Numbered from the stretch's first letter, positions 1 through 10,315 are shown. The stretch is DNA of 64,000 bases from an uncultured Bacteroidaceae bacterium (GCA_905234605.1 CAJOIE010000004.1:111734-175733); one strand, 5' to 3'. Translations and numbers: made by a program. Notes: generated by a model not told the origin, from the sequence alone.

Positions 1-2
1 AC

Positions 3-971
3 AAACAGATGGTCAAGGCCGGCGAGGTGCTCGTCAAGATACCGCGTGCGGTAGGCAAGGCGGGCGACATCACAGGCGGTCTGCCCCGTGTCACCGAGCT
101 CTTCGAGGCACGCAACCCGAGCAATCCTGCTGTGGTATGCGAAATCGACGGTGAGGTCAAGATGGGCAAACTCAAGCGAGGCAACCGCGAAATCATCGTC
201 ACCAGCAAGGTGGGCGACGAGCGTCGCTACCTCGTGCCCCTGTCCAAGCAGATCCTTGTGCAGGAGAACGACTATGTCCGCGCCGGCACACCGCTCTCCG
301 ACGGTGCTGTCACGCCTGCCGACATCCTGGCCATTCAGGGTCCCACGGCAGTGCAGGAGTACATCGTCAACGAGGTGCAGGACGTCTACCGTCTGCAAGG
401 TGTTAAGATCAACGACAAGCACTTCGAGGTCATTGTCCGTCAGATGATGCGCAAGGTGCAAATCAACGAGCCTGGCGACACCCGCTTCCTCGAGCAGCAG
501 GTTGTCGACAAGCAGGAGTTCGCTGAGGAGAACGACCGCATCTGGGGCAAGAAAGTTGTCACCGATGCCGGCGACAGCGAGACCATGCTCCCCGGCATGA
601 TTGTCACGGCCCGCAAGCTGCGCGACGAGAACTCACTCCTCAAGCGCCGCGACCTGCGCCTCGTGGAAGTGCGCGATGCCGTGCCTGCCACATCGACGCA
701 GATACTGCAAGGCATCACGCGTGCAGCTCTACAGACCAACTCGTTCATGTCGGCAGCTTCCTTCCAGGAAACCACCAAGGTGCTCAACGAGGCTGCCATC
801 AATGGCAAGAGCGACCGTCTCGAGGGCATGAAGGAGAACGTCATCTGCGGTCACCTCATCCCTGCCGGTACAGGCTTGCGCGAGTTCGACCGCATCATCG
901 TGGGCTCCAAGGAAGACTACGACCGTGTGCTCTCCAATCGCCGCGCCATCCTTGACTACGAAGTGGAGTAG
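3..971 (+). CDS. rpoC: RNA polymerase beta' subunit, C-terminal part (5' end outside window)
   Basis: This is the last ~322 codons of the largest catalytic subunit of RNA polymerase; the reading frame is open to the left edge, so the gene begins upstream of the window. The visible part contains the conserved stretch [17 protein letters not shown] at the start, where the trigger-loop/bridge-helix side of the protein leads into the C-terminal clamp region, and ends in the usual acidic tail (LDYEVE). No frameshift or insertion is seen. A strong hairpin terminator lies 50 bases after the stop, so the rpoBC transcript most likely ends here instead of continuing into the next gene. Identification is certain from the family motif. 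Confidence 0.97.
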   Translation, partial: KQMVKAGEVLVKIPRAVGKAGDITGGLPRVTELFEARNPSNPAVVCEIDGEVKMGKLKRGNREIIVTSKVGDERRYLVPLSKQILVQENDYVRAGTPLSDGAVTPADILAIQGPTAVQEYIVNEVQDVYRLQGVKINDKHFEVIVRQMMRKVQINEPGDTRFLEQQVVDKQEFAEENDRIWGKKVVTDAGDSETMLPGMIVTARKLRDENSLLKRRDLRLVEVRDAVPATSTQILQGITRAALQTNSFMSAASFQETTKVLNEAAINGKSDRLEGMKENVICGHLIPAGTGLREFDRIIVGSKEDYDRVLSNRRAILDYEVE

Positions 972-1020
972 GGCAACCGTCACTCCACAAGTGGAACCAA
1001 CGCAATTGGCCTAATATGAA

Positions 1021-1057
1021 AGCACCCCGCAGGATAAAGCCTGTGGGGTGCTTTTTG
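1021..1057 (+). terminator. Rho-independent terminator of the rpoBC operon
   Basis: A 13-base-pair stem (AGCACCCCGCAGG at 1021-1033 with its partner at 1040-1052, one G-U pair) closes a 6-base loop and is followed directly by a run of T. It sits 50 bases downstream of the rpoC stop. Confidence 0.9.
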
Positions 1058-1068
1058 CAGTATATTCC

Positions 1069-1099
1069 TTTGCCCGTAGGGAGATGTTTCATATTTTTG
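1069..1099 (+). promoter_or_regulatory. Bacteroidetes-type promoter for the BspA-like gene
   Basis: TTTG at 1069-1072 and TATTTTTG at 1092-1099 are separated by 19 bases, matching the -33/-7 consensus (TTTG / TAnnTTTG) of the Bacteroidetes primary sigma factor. Transcription would start near 1104, leaving a leader of about 60 bases. Confidence 0.75.
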
Positions 1100-1165
1100 C
1101 CGCTGATAGTGACCTAATGGGTCGCTGTTTCACAAGAGTGTAAATCAGAATAAACCAACTCTACC

Positions 1166-4100
1166 ATGCATATCCGTCACAGCCTGTTCTCTCTGCTTGC
1201 AGCTGTTGTCTGTGCAATCCCCTCATATGCCTCCTATAGCATCGAGGCTCCTGTCGAGCCGCAGCCTGTTAGTTCTATTGGCGGCGTAGATAACTACTAC
1301 GTCAGGAGTGTAGCCACGGGCACGTTCCTCTGCAACGGCAATTCCTACAACACACAGTTGTCCACGACAGACGATGTCATCCCCATCATGCCGCTTCGTT
1401 TGGAGAATGTGGATACAGGAGATACTTTCGACTACTTGTACCGCGGTTACTATCGTTCTGGAAGCAGCTATGGCAGCGGCTACATCTTCCGTGTCGTTAA
1501 TCCTGACTATGCGGTGCTCAATGACGGCGTGTTATTCCGTGACTCGGAAGAGAATGCCTTCGTTGACCTCAACACTCAGGCGCGCGACTTCCTATGGGAT
1601 GTGGTCGGCGCAGGCGAGTCCGTATTTGAGATACAATGCGTCAGCAGCTCTATCTACAGCAATTCCCACCTGTGCGCGCAGAGTGCCGGTGCACCCGTCG
1701 TGTTCAGCGATGCCCTCGGGGAGCCTTATAATCAGTGGCAGTTCTATATTGCTGATGTCTACTATAGCTATGCAGCCCTTAATGTTTTATACAATGCCAT
1801 CGTTGCCTACGAGGCAGTGACAGGGGCGCAAATAGCCGATGTAGCTCCAGATATATATACTGTGTATGAAGACTATAAGGCGAAGAATGACAATGGCAGC
1901 CTCACAGCAGATGAAGCAGCGACTATGGCAGACAATGCATTGGAATTGGCCGGCACGGTCAATGACATGATGCGCTCGTTTCAGATTGAGCAGGCTGTCC
2001 AGTCCTCTCCTGCCGACATCACCCAGCTGGCCATCCCCAATGCCGACTTCAGCGACGGAACCGACTATTGGAAAGTGTCTTTCAATGAGAGTTTCTCGGG
2101 CAATGTGCAGGTGCAGAGCGCGACCTACACGAATGGCACAGTGCAGGTGTCGGGTTTCCTCGAAGCCTGGCGAGCTTCGTCCACTGGCAGTCTGCCGGAT
2201 GGATATTTCTATCAGGTAACGCCCACGCTGCCCGTGGGACAATACACGTTTGAGTGCGATGCCATTGCCTGCAACCAGTCGGGCAACTACACCGTTGACC
2301 AGATAACAGGTGCTTATCTTTTTGCCTCATTCCCCGAAACAGACTATTCCTATGTTGTGAACCTCCAGACAGACAATCGTGCTCCCAGACATTTTGAGAT
2401 GGAGTTTTCCGTTGAGCAGGCATCGTCCGTGATACTGGGCATCATGCTTCAAGGCACCAACGTCAACTGGGTGGGTATGGACAACTTCCGTCTCACCTAT
2501 TCTAATGGTTACGCCACCGACCTCGATCTGCTCAACGCCACCCTTGCCTCGGAGATAGCCAAGGCGCAGGCTTTGCTGGGCACCATTCCTAATGGCGCAT
2601 GGCAGCGGCTCAGTGCCGTGATAGACGCCAATAGCGGCGACCACTCCAATGAGGACGATGCCCGCAGTGCCATCGCTGCCGTGCGGGCAGCCTTACGGCA
2701 GGCTCAGGCATTGGTGTCTGCCTATGCAGAATATGTTGATACATACAACCATGTCATGTCCGAGCCCGACGACGGTTCCGATGCTTATTCTGATTTCTTC
2801 GCTACCTGTTCGTCTGTAGACCAGAATCTGCATGCCAATCAGGATGTCACAGCCAGCGACATTGCCAACGCCGCTGCGGCTCTTGAACAGGCTCTTGTCA
2901 CCCTCCACCTGGCACAAGGCGGCATAGGGGCCGACATCACGGCGGCCTATATCAGCAACCACGAGCCCTATGCCAACGGCGACAGTTGGGAATTCCCTGT
3001 CGTGTCGCCGAATGCCTACGACTCAGGCAACCGCTGCGCCGAGTTCTGGAGTCAGCAGGGTGCCATCATGCAGCAGACCATTCACAACCTGCCTGCCGGC
3101 GACTACACCCTCACCGCTGTGGCGTTCACGCGCACAGGACTCTATGGTCGTCTCTTTGCCGGCGATGCCAGCATACCATTGGCAACGGTGTCTGACACTG
3201 AAGTCAACTCCCGCTCTGCCGCAAATGTGTGGTTCAACAGCGGCAATGGTGTCAACAGCCTCAACTTCAGCATGCCCACGGATGGCGATATCACCATTGG
3301 CCTCGTTGCTCCGTCCGACGGCGATGCATGGATGGTGTGGCGCAGCTTCAGTCTCACCATAGGGCACACGGACAGCGACCCCTTCGCCTACACTGTAGGC
3401 TCGCAGTTCGATGTCACCGTGGGTGAGGATGTCCTCGCGTTTGAGGTCACCGGCGAGACGACAGCCTCGCTGGTAGCCGCCACGTGTGTGGGCTCACAGC
3501 TCACCATCCCGTCGTCGGTCTTTGGTTTCACTGTGGATGCCATTGCCGGCGGTGGCGTCTTCCAGGGATTCGCCAACCTTGAGACGGTGGTGCTACCCTC
3601 AGGTTTGCGCTCCATCGGTGCCAATGCCTTCCGTTCATGCTCCGCCCTTAGTTCGATCACCATTCCCTCGTCCATTGTCGAGATTGGCAATTATGCTTTC
3701 TACAACTGCCCTGCCCTGCCTGCCGACCTTATGCTCTCTGACGTTCAGACCTACGATGACTGGGAAAGTACTAATCACGATAACAATTCGCAGTCAGAGC
3801 AGTACTATGATATCAATGCTTCAGCAGGTCAGCTGGTCTCCTTCGACTGGGCGGTCAGCTCAGAGAATGGCTTTGACTGGCTCACTGTCGATGCCGGCGG
3901 CACGCAGATACTGCGCGTATCGGGCACGGAGAGCGGTCATACGGACTACCAGCTGACATCCGACGCAGCGCAGTTGCATGTGGTCTACAGCAAGGACGGC
4001 AGTGAGGACCGCGGCGACGACAAGGGCTCGGTAAGCAACATCGTGGTGGGGGTCAATGCCCATGAGTTCATGCAGTCCATCGGGGCCTACGCCTTCTACG

Positions 4101-7100
4101 ACTGTTCATCACTGACGGGCCTTACGCTGCCGGCCACGTTCAGCAGTCTTGGCAACTATGCCTTTGGCGGCACAAGCAGCCTCGAAACGGTTGCCGTGCA
4201 CGCCACCACTCCGCCGGCAGCATCGGAGTCGGCATTCACGTCTGAGGTCTACTCAGGGGCCACCCTTGTGGTGCCCGAGGGCATGATTTCAGCCTATCAG
4301 GCAGCACCTTCATGGGGCTCTTTTGCCAATATCACCGATGCTTCCGGTCAGCAGCCTGCTCACTCCGTGGGCGATGAGATTCTCGTCTACTTGACATCGG
4401 GCGACGGCACGGCCGCGCTCACCTTCCGTGTTACGACAGAGACTACCGTGATGCTCTGCGAGTCGGAGAATGTGGGAGCTTCGCTCGCCATTCCCTCAGT
4501 AGTGGACGGCCTCACCGTGACGGCCATCAGCGACGACGGTGTGTTCTACGGCAACACCTTGTTGACTGAAATCACCCTGCCGGAACACTTGCAGACACTA
4601 GGGCGCAACGCGTTCCGTGGCTGTGCGTCTCTGGGCAGCATCAGCATACCCGACGAGGTGACCACCATCGGCAACTATGCCTTCTACGGCTGCTCCAACA
4701 TCACCGAGTACGTCCTGCCGGCATCGCTTCAGGCAATAGGTAACTATGCCTTCTACGGCAACAGCGGCATTGTCTCTGTCGTGATGCAGGGCGAGACGCC
4801 GCCTTCAGGGCAGGAGAACATCTTCTCAAGCACTACCTACACCAGCGCCACCCTCACGGTGCCTGCGGGCACCAAGGAAGCATACGCAGCCACATCTTAT
4901 GGCAAGCGCTTCAGTGAGAATAATAACATTACTGATGGTCAGGAACTGTCTGTAGGCTCCGAGTTTATGTGGTCGTCGCCGCAGGGCTACACACTACGTT
5001 TCATGGTGCTATCCACTGACCCTGCCACATGTACGCTTGTGGGCGGGGCCGATGTGGCCAGCCTCGTGGTGCCTGCCGAGGCTAATGGCTATAGTGTGGT
5101 CTCGGTGAGCAGCAGTGCCTGCCGTAGCATGACCAACATCGCCTCTGTCACTCTGCCAGACGGCATCACCACAATCGGCGACTATGCTTTCCGCGGATGC
5201 ACGTCGCTCGCCTCGCTGAGCCTGCCAGCCACACTGACAGACATCGGCTCCTATGCTTTCTACGGCTGCACGGCACTCGTCAGCATCACCTTGCCGGCTT
5301 CGCTGCAAAACATTGCTTCCTATGCCTTCTATTCTTGCAGCAAGCTGGCCGACATCACCACTCTGGGCACCACGCCGCCGGCTGCCGTGGCATCGGCGTT
5401 CTACACCTCCACCTACAATACTGCCACTCTCCACGTGCCGGCAGGGCTGGGTGATGCCTATGCTGCCGACAGCGTGTGGGGCCGTTTCGCCAATATCGCC
5501 GACCCCGACAACCTGAACGTCAACATCACTGTCGTGGGCAACGGCACCGTCAGCGTGGGCGAACAGCACATCACCGACAAGGGCAACTTCTATGTCAAGC
5601 GCGAAACCAATGTCACCGTTACCATCACCCCTGACGCCGGCTGGAGGCTTACAGCGGTGGCGTTGCAGGGCACCATCACACGCAATCTGACATCAAACGT
5701 GCAGACCGACGGCACACTCACATTCTCCACCACAGAGAGTGCCACACTGGCTGTCACCTTCGAGCCTGTGCCGCGCTCCGTCAATGTGGTGCGCATAGGC
5801 AAGGGCTCGGTGAGCATCAACGGCAACCGCCTCGACTTCGGCCAGACCGACGGTGGCTTCGTGCAAGGACTGTCGCTCACTGGTTCGGCACAGGTGATGC
5901 TGTCGGTAGTGCCGGCATCGGGCGAGCGCCTTAGCAAGCTGACCGTCGGCGGGACAGATGCCAGCACACGTGTGGATGCCTCCAATACGGCCGACATCAC
6001 CGACCTTGTGGGCAGCAACACACTCATCATGGTGGAGTTCGGCGAGAGCACCAACTACTTCATCGCCGGTGGCATTGCTTACATCATCCCCGACCCCACG
6101 CGCCGGAATGTCAAGGTGGCGCAGCGCAAGTACTCGGGCGACCTCGTCATCCCCGACAGTGTGCTCAACGATGGCGTCTACTACCGTGTCACCGGTCTGG
6201 CCGACAGTGCCTTCTACGGTTCCACAACGCTGCGCTCCGTCGTAGTGCCATCAACGGTGGCCAATGCCAACAGCATCGGCCAGCGTCTCTTCGGCGAGTG
6301 CTCACGCCTGGCTGCCATCGTGTGGCACCCGCAGACGCCGCTGCCGGCCACGGCCATCGACAACTTCTACAATCCCAACCTGCTGGTATATACCGACTAC
6401 TGGTCGCGCGTATCGGCACTGGTCGAAGCCAAGGTCATCAACAATGTGCTCCTGTTGCAGAGCGACGGCAGCTACAGAACGGCAACGCCAATCACCATCA
6501 CGCTGTCCGACGCCAAGACCTATGCCGACTACTACGCTCCATATCCCTTCTGGGCACGGCGCATAGAGTACACGCACGACTACACCATGACAACGCTCCA
6601 TGGTGTGTGCCAGGGTTGGGAGACGCTGTCGCTGCCTTTCTCCCCAACATATATTGCCAACAAGCCCAAAAGACGCATCTGTCACCCGTTTGCCACTGTC
6701 GACGAGGACAACATAGCCGACACGCACCCGTTCTGGCTATATACCTATGAGACCGACGGCGCATTCCACGAGGCTGCTGCCATCGAGGCCTACAAGCCAT
6801 ATCTCATCTCCATGCCCAACGACGACTTCTATCCTGAGAGCTACAACCTCTCAGGCACCATCACTTTCAGTGCCGACAGCGTAGTGGTGCCTGCAACGCC
6901 GGAGGCTCTTGGGGTGAAAGGCCCGACCATGACGTTCACGCCCAACTTCTCGGTCTTCGAGAACGAGGCGCAGCGTTTCATCCTCAATGTAGAGAACGCC
7001 TTCATATCCTATCAGGGCAGCCGCGATAAGGGCTCGGCCTTCTTCCGGCAGAACCAGTTGGCCCAGCCGTTGCTCCCCTTCACGGCCTATTTCACCACCT

Positions 7101-7291
7101 CGATGGCCAATGTCAAGGACTGCTTCGGTGTCTTCGAGACGCTCTACGACGCTGTGCGCTCCATCTCAGCAGGGCGTAGCCGCGAGGCACATGGTGTCTA
7201 CGACCTCAGCGGTCGCCGTGTGGCCGACAGTGCGACAGGTCTGCGCCCCGGCATCTACGTCATCGATGGTCGCAAGGTGGCTGTGAAATGA
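1166..7291 (+). CDS. BspA-like leucine-rich-repeat surface protein with C-terminal sorting domain
   Basis: A 2041-residue secreted protein. Residues 1-22 are a signal peptide ending at SYA-S. The N-terminal third contains beta-sandwich-like segments (for example around residues 290-440 and 600-740) with no family I can name. From about residue 800 there are four blocks of BspA-type leucine-rich repeats (LRR_5), with the typical phrasing IGNYAFYNC or IGSYAFYGC, each preceded by a strand-rich segment starting SVGxxF/SVGDE. Residues ~1500-1640 resemble InlB_B-like repeats (GKGSVSING). The last ~35 residues (YDLSGRRV ... RPGIYVIDGRKV) match the C-terminal sorting tails of type IX secretion substrates. 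A role in adhesion or host-matrix binding is known for BspA relatives; here it is inference. The stop overlaps the start of the next gene. Confidence 0.88.
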   Translation: MHIRHSLFSLLAAVVCAIPSYASYSIEAPVEPQPVSSIGGVDNYYVRSVATGTFLCNGNSYNTQLSTTDDVIPIMPLRLENVDTGDTFDYLYRGYYRSGSSYGSGYIFRVVNPDYAVLNDGVLFRDSEENAFVDLNTQARDFLWDVVGAGESVFEIQCVSSSIYSNSHLCAQSAGAPVVFSDALGEPYNQWQFYIADVYYSYAALNVLYNAIVAYEAVTGAQIADVAPDIYTVYEDYKAKNDNGSLTADEAATMADNALELAGTVNDMMRSFQIEQAVQSSPADITQLAIPNADFSDGTDYWKVSFNESFSGNVQVQSATYTNGTVQVSGFLEAWRASSTGSLPDGYFYQVTPTLPVGQYTFECDAIACNQSGNYTVDQITGAYLFASFPETDYSYVVNLQTDNRAPRHFEMEFSVEQASSVILGIMLQGTNVNWVGMDNFRLTYSNGYATDLDLLNATLASEIAKAQALLGTIPNGAWQRLSAVIDANSGDHSNEDDARSAIAAVRAALRQAQALVSAYAEYVDTYNHVMSEPDDGSDAYSDFFATCSSVDQNLHANQDVTASDIANAAAALEQALVTLHLAQGGIGADITAAYISNHEPYANGDSWEFPVVSPNAYDSGNRCAEFWSQQGAIMQQTIHNLPAGDYTLTAVAFTRTGLYGRLFAGDASIPLATVSDTEVNSRSAANVWFNSGNGVNSLNFSMPTDGDITIGLVAPSDGDAWMVWRSFSLTIGHTDSDPFAYTVGSQFDVTVGEDVLAFEVTGETTASLVAATCVGSQLTIPSSVFGFTVDAIAGGGVFQGFANLETVVLPSGLRSIGANAFRSCSALSSITIPSSIVEIGNYAFYNCPALPADLMLSDVQTYDDWESTNHDNNSQSEQYYDINASAGQLVSFDWAVSSENGFDWLTVDAGGTQILRVSGTESGHTDYQLTSDAAQLHVVYSKDGSEDRGDDKGSVSNIVVGVNAHEFMQSIGAYAFYDCSSLTGLTLPATFSSLGNYAFGGTSSLETVAVHATTPPAASESAFTSEVYSGATLVVPEGMISAYQAAPSWGSFANITDASGQQPAHSVGDEILVYLTSGDGTAALTFRVTTETTVMLCESENVGASLAIPSVVDGLTVTAISDDGVFYGNTLLTEITLPEHLQTLGRNAFRGCASLGSISIPDEVTTIGNYAFYGCSNITEYVLPASLQAIGNYAFYGNSGIVSVVMQGETPPSGQENIFSSTTYTSATLTVPAGTKEAYAATSYGKRFSENNNITDGQELSVGSEFMWSSPQGYTLRFMVLSTDPATCTLVGGADVASLVVPAEANGYSVVSVSSSACRSMTNIASVTLPDGITTIGDYAFRGCTSLASLSLPATLTDIGSYAFYGCTALVSITLPASLQNIASYAFYSCSKLADITTLGTTPPAAVASAFYTSTYNTATLHVPAGLGDAYAADSVWGRFANIADPDNLNVNITVVGNGTVSVGEQHITDKGNFYVKRETNVTVTITPDAGWRLTAVALQGTITRNLTSNVQTDGTLTFSTTESATLAVTFEPVPRSVNVVRIGKGSVSINGNRLDFGQTDGGFVQGLSLTGSAQVMLSVVPASGERLSKLTVGGTDASTRVDASNTADITDLVGSNTLIMVEFGESTNYFIAGGIAYIIPDPTRRNVKVAQRKYSGDLVIPDSVLNDGVYYRVTGLADSAFYGSTTLRSVVVPSTVANANSIGQRLFGECSRLAAIVWHPQTPLPATAIDNFYNPNLLVYTDYWSRVSALVEAKVINNVLLLQSDGSYRTATPITITLSDAKTYADYYAPYPFWARRIEYTHDYTMTTLHGVCQGWETLSLPFSPTYIANKPKRRICHPFATVDEDNIADTHPFWLYTYETDGAFHEAAAIEAYKPYLISMPNDDFYPESYNLSGTITFSADSVVVPATPEALGVKGPTMTFTPNFSVFENEAQRFILNVENAFISYQGSRDKGSAFFRQNQLAQPLLPFTAYFTTSMANVKDCFGVFETLYDAVRSISAGRSREAHGVYDLSGRRVADSATGLRPGIYVIDGRKVAVK

Positions 7292-9333
7292 CGCTACGGC
7301 GCGCCCTCACCGTCGTGCTCCTGGCAGCTGTGGCCGTTGCGGCAGCTGCGCAGGCCGACGGTGATGGCGCGTGGCGTGATTTCCTCACTCTGGTGGCCGA
7401 CGGCACCACGGCAGCCGGTGCCGATGTGGACGACAGCCAGTTGGCTGAGCTCCTGTGGCTACGCGACCATCCCTCCGACATCAACACCATCACCAAGCGG
7501 CAGCTGCTGGCGTTTCCTTTCCTGAGTGAGCAGCAGGCCGACGACATCCTCGCCTACAGGACCCTGAACGGACCTCTGCGCTCGCTTGCCGAGCTGAGGC
7601 TCGTGCGGAGCCTGGGCACCGACGAGAGGCGATGGCTGTCGTTCTTTGTCTATGCCAGTCCCGCCGTGACAGCTGCCACGGCGCAGCAGCGTGAGGGGCG
7701 GAAGCTACGCTCGCAGCTGACCACACGTGTGGACGTGCCCCTCTACGAGCGTGCCGGATGGCCGTGGGGGAGGGGCATTGCCCATCGCTGGGCGTGGCAG
7801 GGTGAGGTGGCAAGGCACGTGACCGTGGGTCTGCGTGGGGAGAAAGATGCAGGCGAGCCCATCTTCGACGGCCGGCAGCCGCTGTGGGACTCCATGGGCG
7901 GATATGTGCAGCTCTCCGACCTGGGAGCCGTGGGCACGGCCATCGTGGGCGATTTCCGTGCCGGCTTCGGCGAAGGGCTGGTCATGGGCTCGGCATTCAG
8001 CATCGGCAAGCAGTCCACGGCACTATGGCGCAATGCCGGCGGGCTCAGGCCGCAACGCTCCCACGATGAGATGGCCTACATGCGCGGCGTAGCCCTTGAG
8101 CTGCTGCCCGCGCGCCGCGTGAGCCTCACGCTGATGGCATCGCACCGTCGGGTCGACGCCACGCTCAGCGGCGACACCGCCATCGTCACACTCGTGCGCA
8201 CGGGGCTGCACCGCACCGACTCGGAGCGTGCACGCCGCAACAACGTCAGCGTGCAGACAGCGGCCATGCATCTGGCATTCACATCGGGAGCAGTGTGGGC
8301 AGGAGCCACGGCATCCCTGGACCACTACAGCCTCCCACTCGTGCGCACGGCACCCCTCTACCGCTCTATATACCCCGAGGGCACCACCTTCGGAGCCGTG
8401 TCGGCCGACTATGGCTACCGACGCTCCCCGCTGTGCCTAAGCGGAGAGCTGGCACGAAGCATCGCCGCGTCCAACAACGGCTGGGCTGCACTCCACAAGG
8501 CTGCCTACCGCTTCGATGCAGCCACGCAGGTGGCCGTCATACACCGGTTCTATTCATATCGCTACTATGCCGTACACGCATCGGCTTTCGGCGAAGGCTC
8601 CACGGTGCAGAACGAGAACGGCCTCTGCATCATGCTCACGGCCGACCGTGTGGGCCCGCTCGCCATGGCGGCCTACGCCGACTGGTTCCGCTCGCCGTGG
8701 CCACGCTACTCCATGAGTCGCAGTTCCGACGGATGGGAGGCCATGCTCCAGCTCTCCCACCATCCGTCGCGGCACACCGACGTGACACTGCGCTACGCCG
8801 TCAAGAGCAAAGAACAGAGCGACCGCCGCCACTACAGCCACTATCTGCGTGCCACACTGCGCCACACACCATCGCAGGCATGGACGGCCACCAGCCACGC
8901 GCTGCTACACTGCTATGCCGAGCCGGCCACGGCCACACTGCCTGCCACCGAGGCATGGGGCATGGCCATCGTGCCACGGCTGCGCTATGCGCCGGCAGCA
9001 TCGAAGCTACGTCTCGACGTGATGGCAGCACTCTTCGCAGCACCGGCCTACACGGCCCGCCTGTACACCTATGAGCCTGCCGTCAGCGAGGCTTTCGGCC
9101 TGACAGCACTCTATGGCCGCGGACAGCGTCTGGCTGCCACGGCGTCATGGCGGTGCAGCCTGCGCCGCCAGCCGCAAGGCACGGCAGGGCACGCCTCTCT
9201 GCCACAGCTGCTGATGCAGGCCAAGCTCGGCATCACGCACTACAACGACCGCGATGCCATCTCGTCATCATTCCTGCGCATAGACAGCTCATGGCGCACC
9301 GACATCTCACTCCTGGCGCGCATCACATGGTGA
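7288..9333 (+). CDS. Helix-hairpin-helix (ComEA-like) outer-membrane protein
   Basis: 681 residues. Residues 1-22 form a signal peptide (LLAAVAVAAAAQA). Residues ~50-115 carry a double helix-hairpin-helix segment (SDINTITKRQLLAFPFLSEQ; then LAELRLVRSLG), the DNA-binding fold of ComEA. The remaining ~550 residues are rich in alternating aromatic/polar strands and end in a strand with a terminal W, as expected for a beta-barrel. Bacteroidetes have many such HHH-plus-barrel proteins and their role is not established; DNA uptake is a guess from the HHH part only. The start ATG overlaps the stop of the BspA-like gene (ATGA), so the two are translationally coupled. Confidence 0.75.
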   Translation: MTLRRALTVVLLAAVAVAAAAQADGDGAWRDFLTLVADGTTAAGADVDDSQLAELLWLRDHPSDINTITKRQLLAFPFLSEQQADDILAYRTLNGPLRSLAELRLVRSLGTDERRWLSFFVYASPAVTAATAQQREGRKLRSQLTTRVDVPLYERAGWPWGRGIAHRWAWQGEVARHVTVGLRGEKDAGEPIFDGRQPLWDSMGGYVQLSDLGAVGTAIVGDFRAGFGEGLVMGSAFSIGKQSTALWRNAGGLRPQRSHDEMAYMRGVALELLPARRVSLTLMASHRRVDATLSGDTAIVTLVRTGLHRTDSERARRNNVSVQTAAMHLAFTSGAVWAGATASLDHYSLPLVRTAPLYRSIYPEGTTFGAVSADYGYRRSPLCLSGELARSIAASNNGWAALHKAAYRFDAATQVAVIHRFYSYRYYAVHASAFGEGSTVQNENGLCIMLTADRVGPLAMAAYADWFRSPWPRYSMSRSSDGWEAMLQLSHHPSRHTDVTLRYAVKSKEQSDRRHYSHYLRATLRHTPSQAWTATSHALLHCYAEPATATLPATEAWGMAIVPRLRYAPAASKLRLDVMAALFAAPAYTARLYTYEPAVSEAFGLTALYGRGQRLAATASWRCSLRRQPQGTAGHASLPQLLMQAKLGITHYNDRDAISSSFLRIDSSWRTDISLLARITW

Positions 9334-9334
9334 A

Positions 9335-9444
9335 CACCCTGCACCCTGTTTGCCATCACCCTGCACCCTGTTTGTCATCACCCTGCACCCTGTTTGTCAT
9401 CACCCTGCACCCTGTTTGTCATCACCCTGCACCCTCTATCCATG
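9335..9444 (+). repeat. 22-base tandem repeat array, five units (ACCCTGCACC family, locus 1)
   Basis: Five consecutive 22-base units at 9335, 9357, 9379, 9401 and 9423. Each begins CACCCTGCACCC and the first four continue TGTTTGYCAT; units 2-4 are identical, unit 1 differs at one base, and unit 5 diverges in its second half. The array starts one base after the stop codon of the HHH gene. The same core with the same 22-base period recurs near 18.2, 27.7 and 54.2 kb. Confidence 0.95.
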
Positions 9445-9462
9445 CACAAAATGGGCAAAAGC

Positions 9463-9493
9463 TTTGGCATGTGTGAGATAATTTGCATCTTTG
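9463..9493 (+). promoter_or_regulatory. Probable promoter for the small secreted protein gene
   Basis: TTTG at 9463-9466 and CATCTTTG at 9486-9493, 19 bases apart, match the Bacteroidetes promoter except for C instead of T at the first -7 base. It lies just after the tandem repeat array and 93 bases before the start codon. Confidence 0.55.
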
Positions 9494-9586
9494 CGCTAAC
9501 CCTTGGTCGCAACAGGGTAGGAATGCCGCTGCCTGCATCAAGGGCAGACCGCTGACACACACACTATTATCTCAATACCCAATGCT

Positions 9587-10060
9587 ATGAAAAAGCTTGT
9601 CATCTTCGCTATCTGCGCCTTCTTCGGTGCACTCGATCTCGCTGCACAGTCCGGCATGAGCTCCGAGGCTCTGCGCTTCCGCAACGCCATGGAACAGTTC
9701 CTCAAGGAGGAAGGCTTCACTGTGACTATCGACAACGACGACAACTCCCTCAACTGGAAGAAGGAGGGCAACCGCTACTGGATTACCGTGGAGGATGCCG
9801 AGGCTCCCTTCTATCTTGAGCTCCATCGTGCAGGCTTCAGCACCTCCGACGTGAACACACGCGTGCTGGGCGAGGCATGCAACCATGCCGCTGCCAACAA
9901 GCGCTGCGGCAAGGCCTACTACGGCTCAACGTCGTGCTCCTTCACCGCCGAATACTACTGCGTGGACATCAACCAGTTCCGCAAGACATTCTATAAGTAC
10001 ATGCGCGTGGTGGACTCCACACGAGAGGCTACCGTAGACTACTACAACGAGCACAAGTAA
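9587..10060 (+). CDS. Small secreted protein of unknown function
   Basis: 157 residues with a clear signal peptide (MKKLVIFAICAFFGALDLAAQ). The mature part, about 137 residues, mixes helix and strand and has three cysteines (EACNHA, KRCGKA, TSCSFT), which could form a disulfide in the periplasm. Its layout (N-terminal helix, then strands with NSLNWKKEGNRYWITVED) loosely resembles YbjN-like small alpha/beta proteins, but I cannot assign a family. It has its own upstream promoter and a hairpin terminator 60 bases downstream, so it appears to be transcribed alone. Confidence 0.75.
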   Translation: MKKLVIFAICAFFGALDLAAQSGMSSEALRFRNAMEQFLKEEGFTVTIDNDDNSLNWKKEGNRYWITVEDAEAPFYLELHRAGFSTSDVNTRVLGEACNHAAANKRCGKAYYGSTSCSFTAEYYCVDINQFRKTFYKYMRVVDSTREATVDYYNEHK

Positions 10061-10119
10061 ACACCGCGTCAGGCTGCCGCAACGGCCACGCAAGGCAGCA
10101 CCCGCGGGCATGCCGCACA

Positions 10120-10160
10120 GCAGGGGAGTGAGCAACAGAGCACACTCCCCTGCGCTTATA
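10120..10160 (+). terminator. Hairpin terminator after the small secreted protein gene
   Basis: Perfect 11-base-pair stem, GCAGGGGAGTG at 10120-10130 with its complement at 10143-10153, loop of 12, followed by GCTTATATAT. The U-run is weak. Confidence 0.6.
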
Positions 10161-10281
10161 TATGCACACACAAACACCTGTGCAGCCACGCCACAGCACC
10201 ACATGAAGCACTCTTCAGGCTGCCGCGGCAGCTATGTGCGGGAAAGTTCCATGGCGGCCTCAACAGCAAATAAAGCACATT

Positions 10282-10315
10282 TTTGTTGGTGTTCGTGCTC
10301 AAATGGATAACTTTG
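10282..10315 (+). promoter_or_regulatory. Promoter of the PEGA/BACON/LPP20 gene set
   Basis: TTTG at 10282-10285 and TAACTTTG at 10308-10315, spacing 22, with the typical GCACC following. It lies inside the longest possible reading frame of the next gene, which rules out the upstream ATG at 10234 and favours the start at 10369. Confidence 0.75.

Noticed and set aside
8295..9074. 259-codon plus-strand frame inside the HHH/barrel gene
   Set aside because: It is in another frame of a gene with signal peptide and HHH motif, and is arginine/histidine/proline-rich like other frame shadows.
9335..9444. CRISPR-like array
   Set aside because: Units are 22 bases in direct tandem without unique spacers, and no cas genes are present; it is a tandem repeat.
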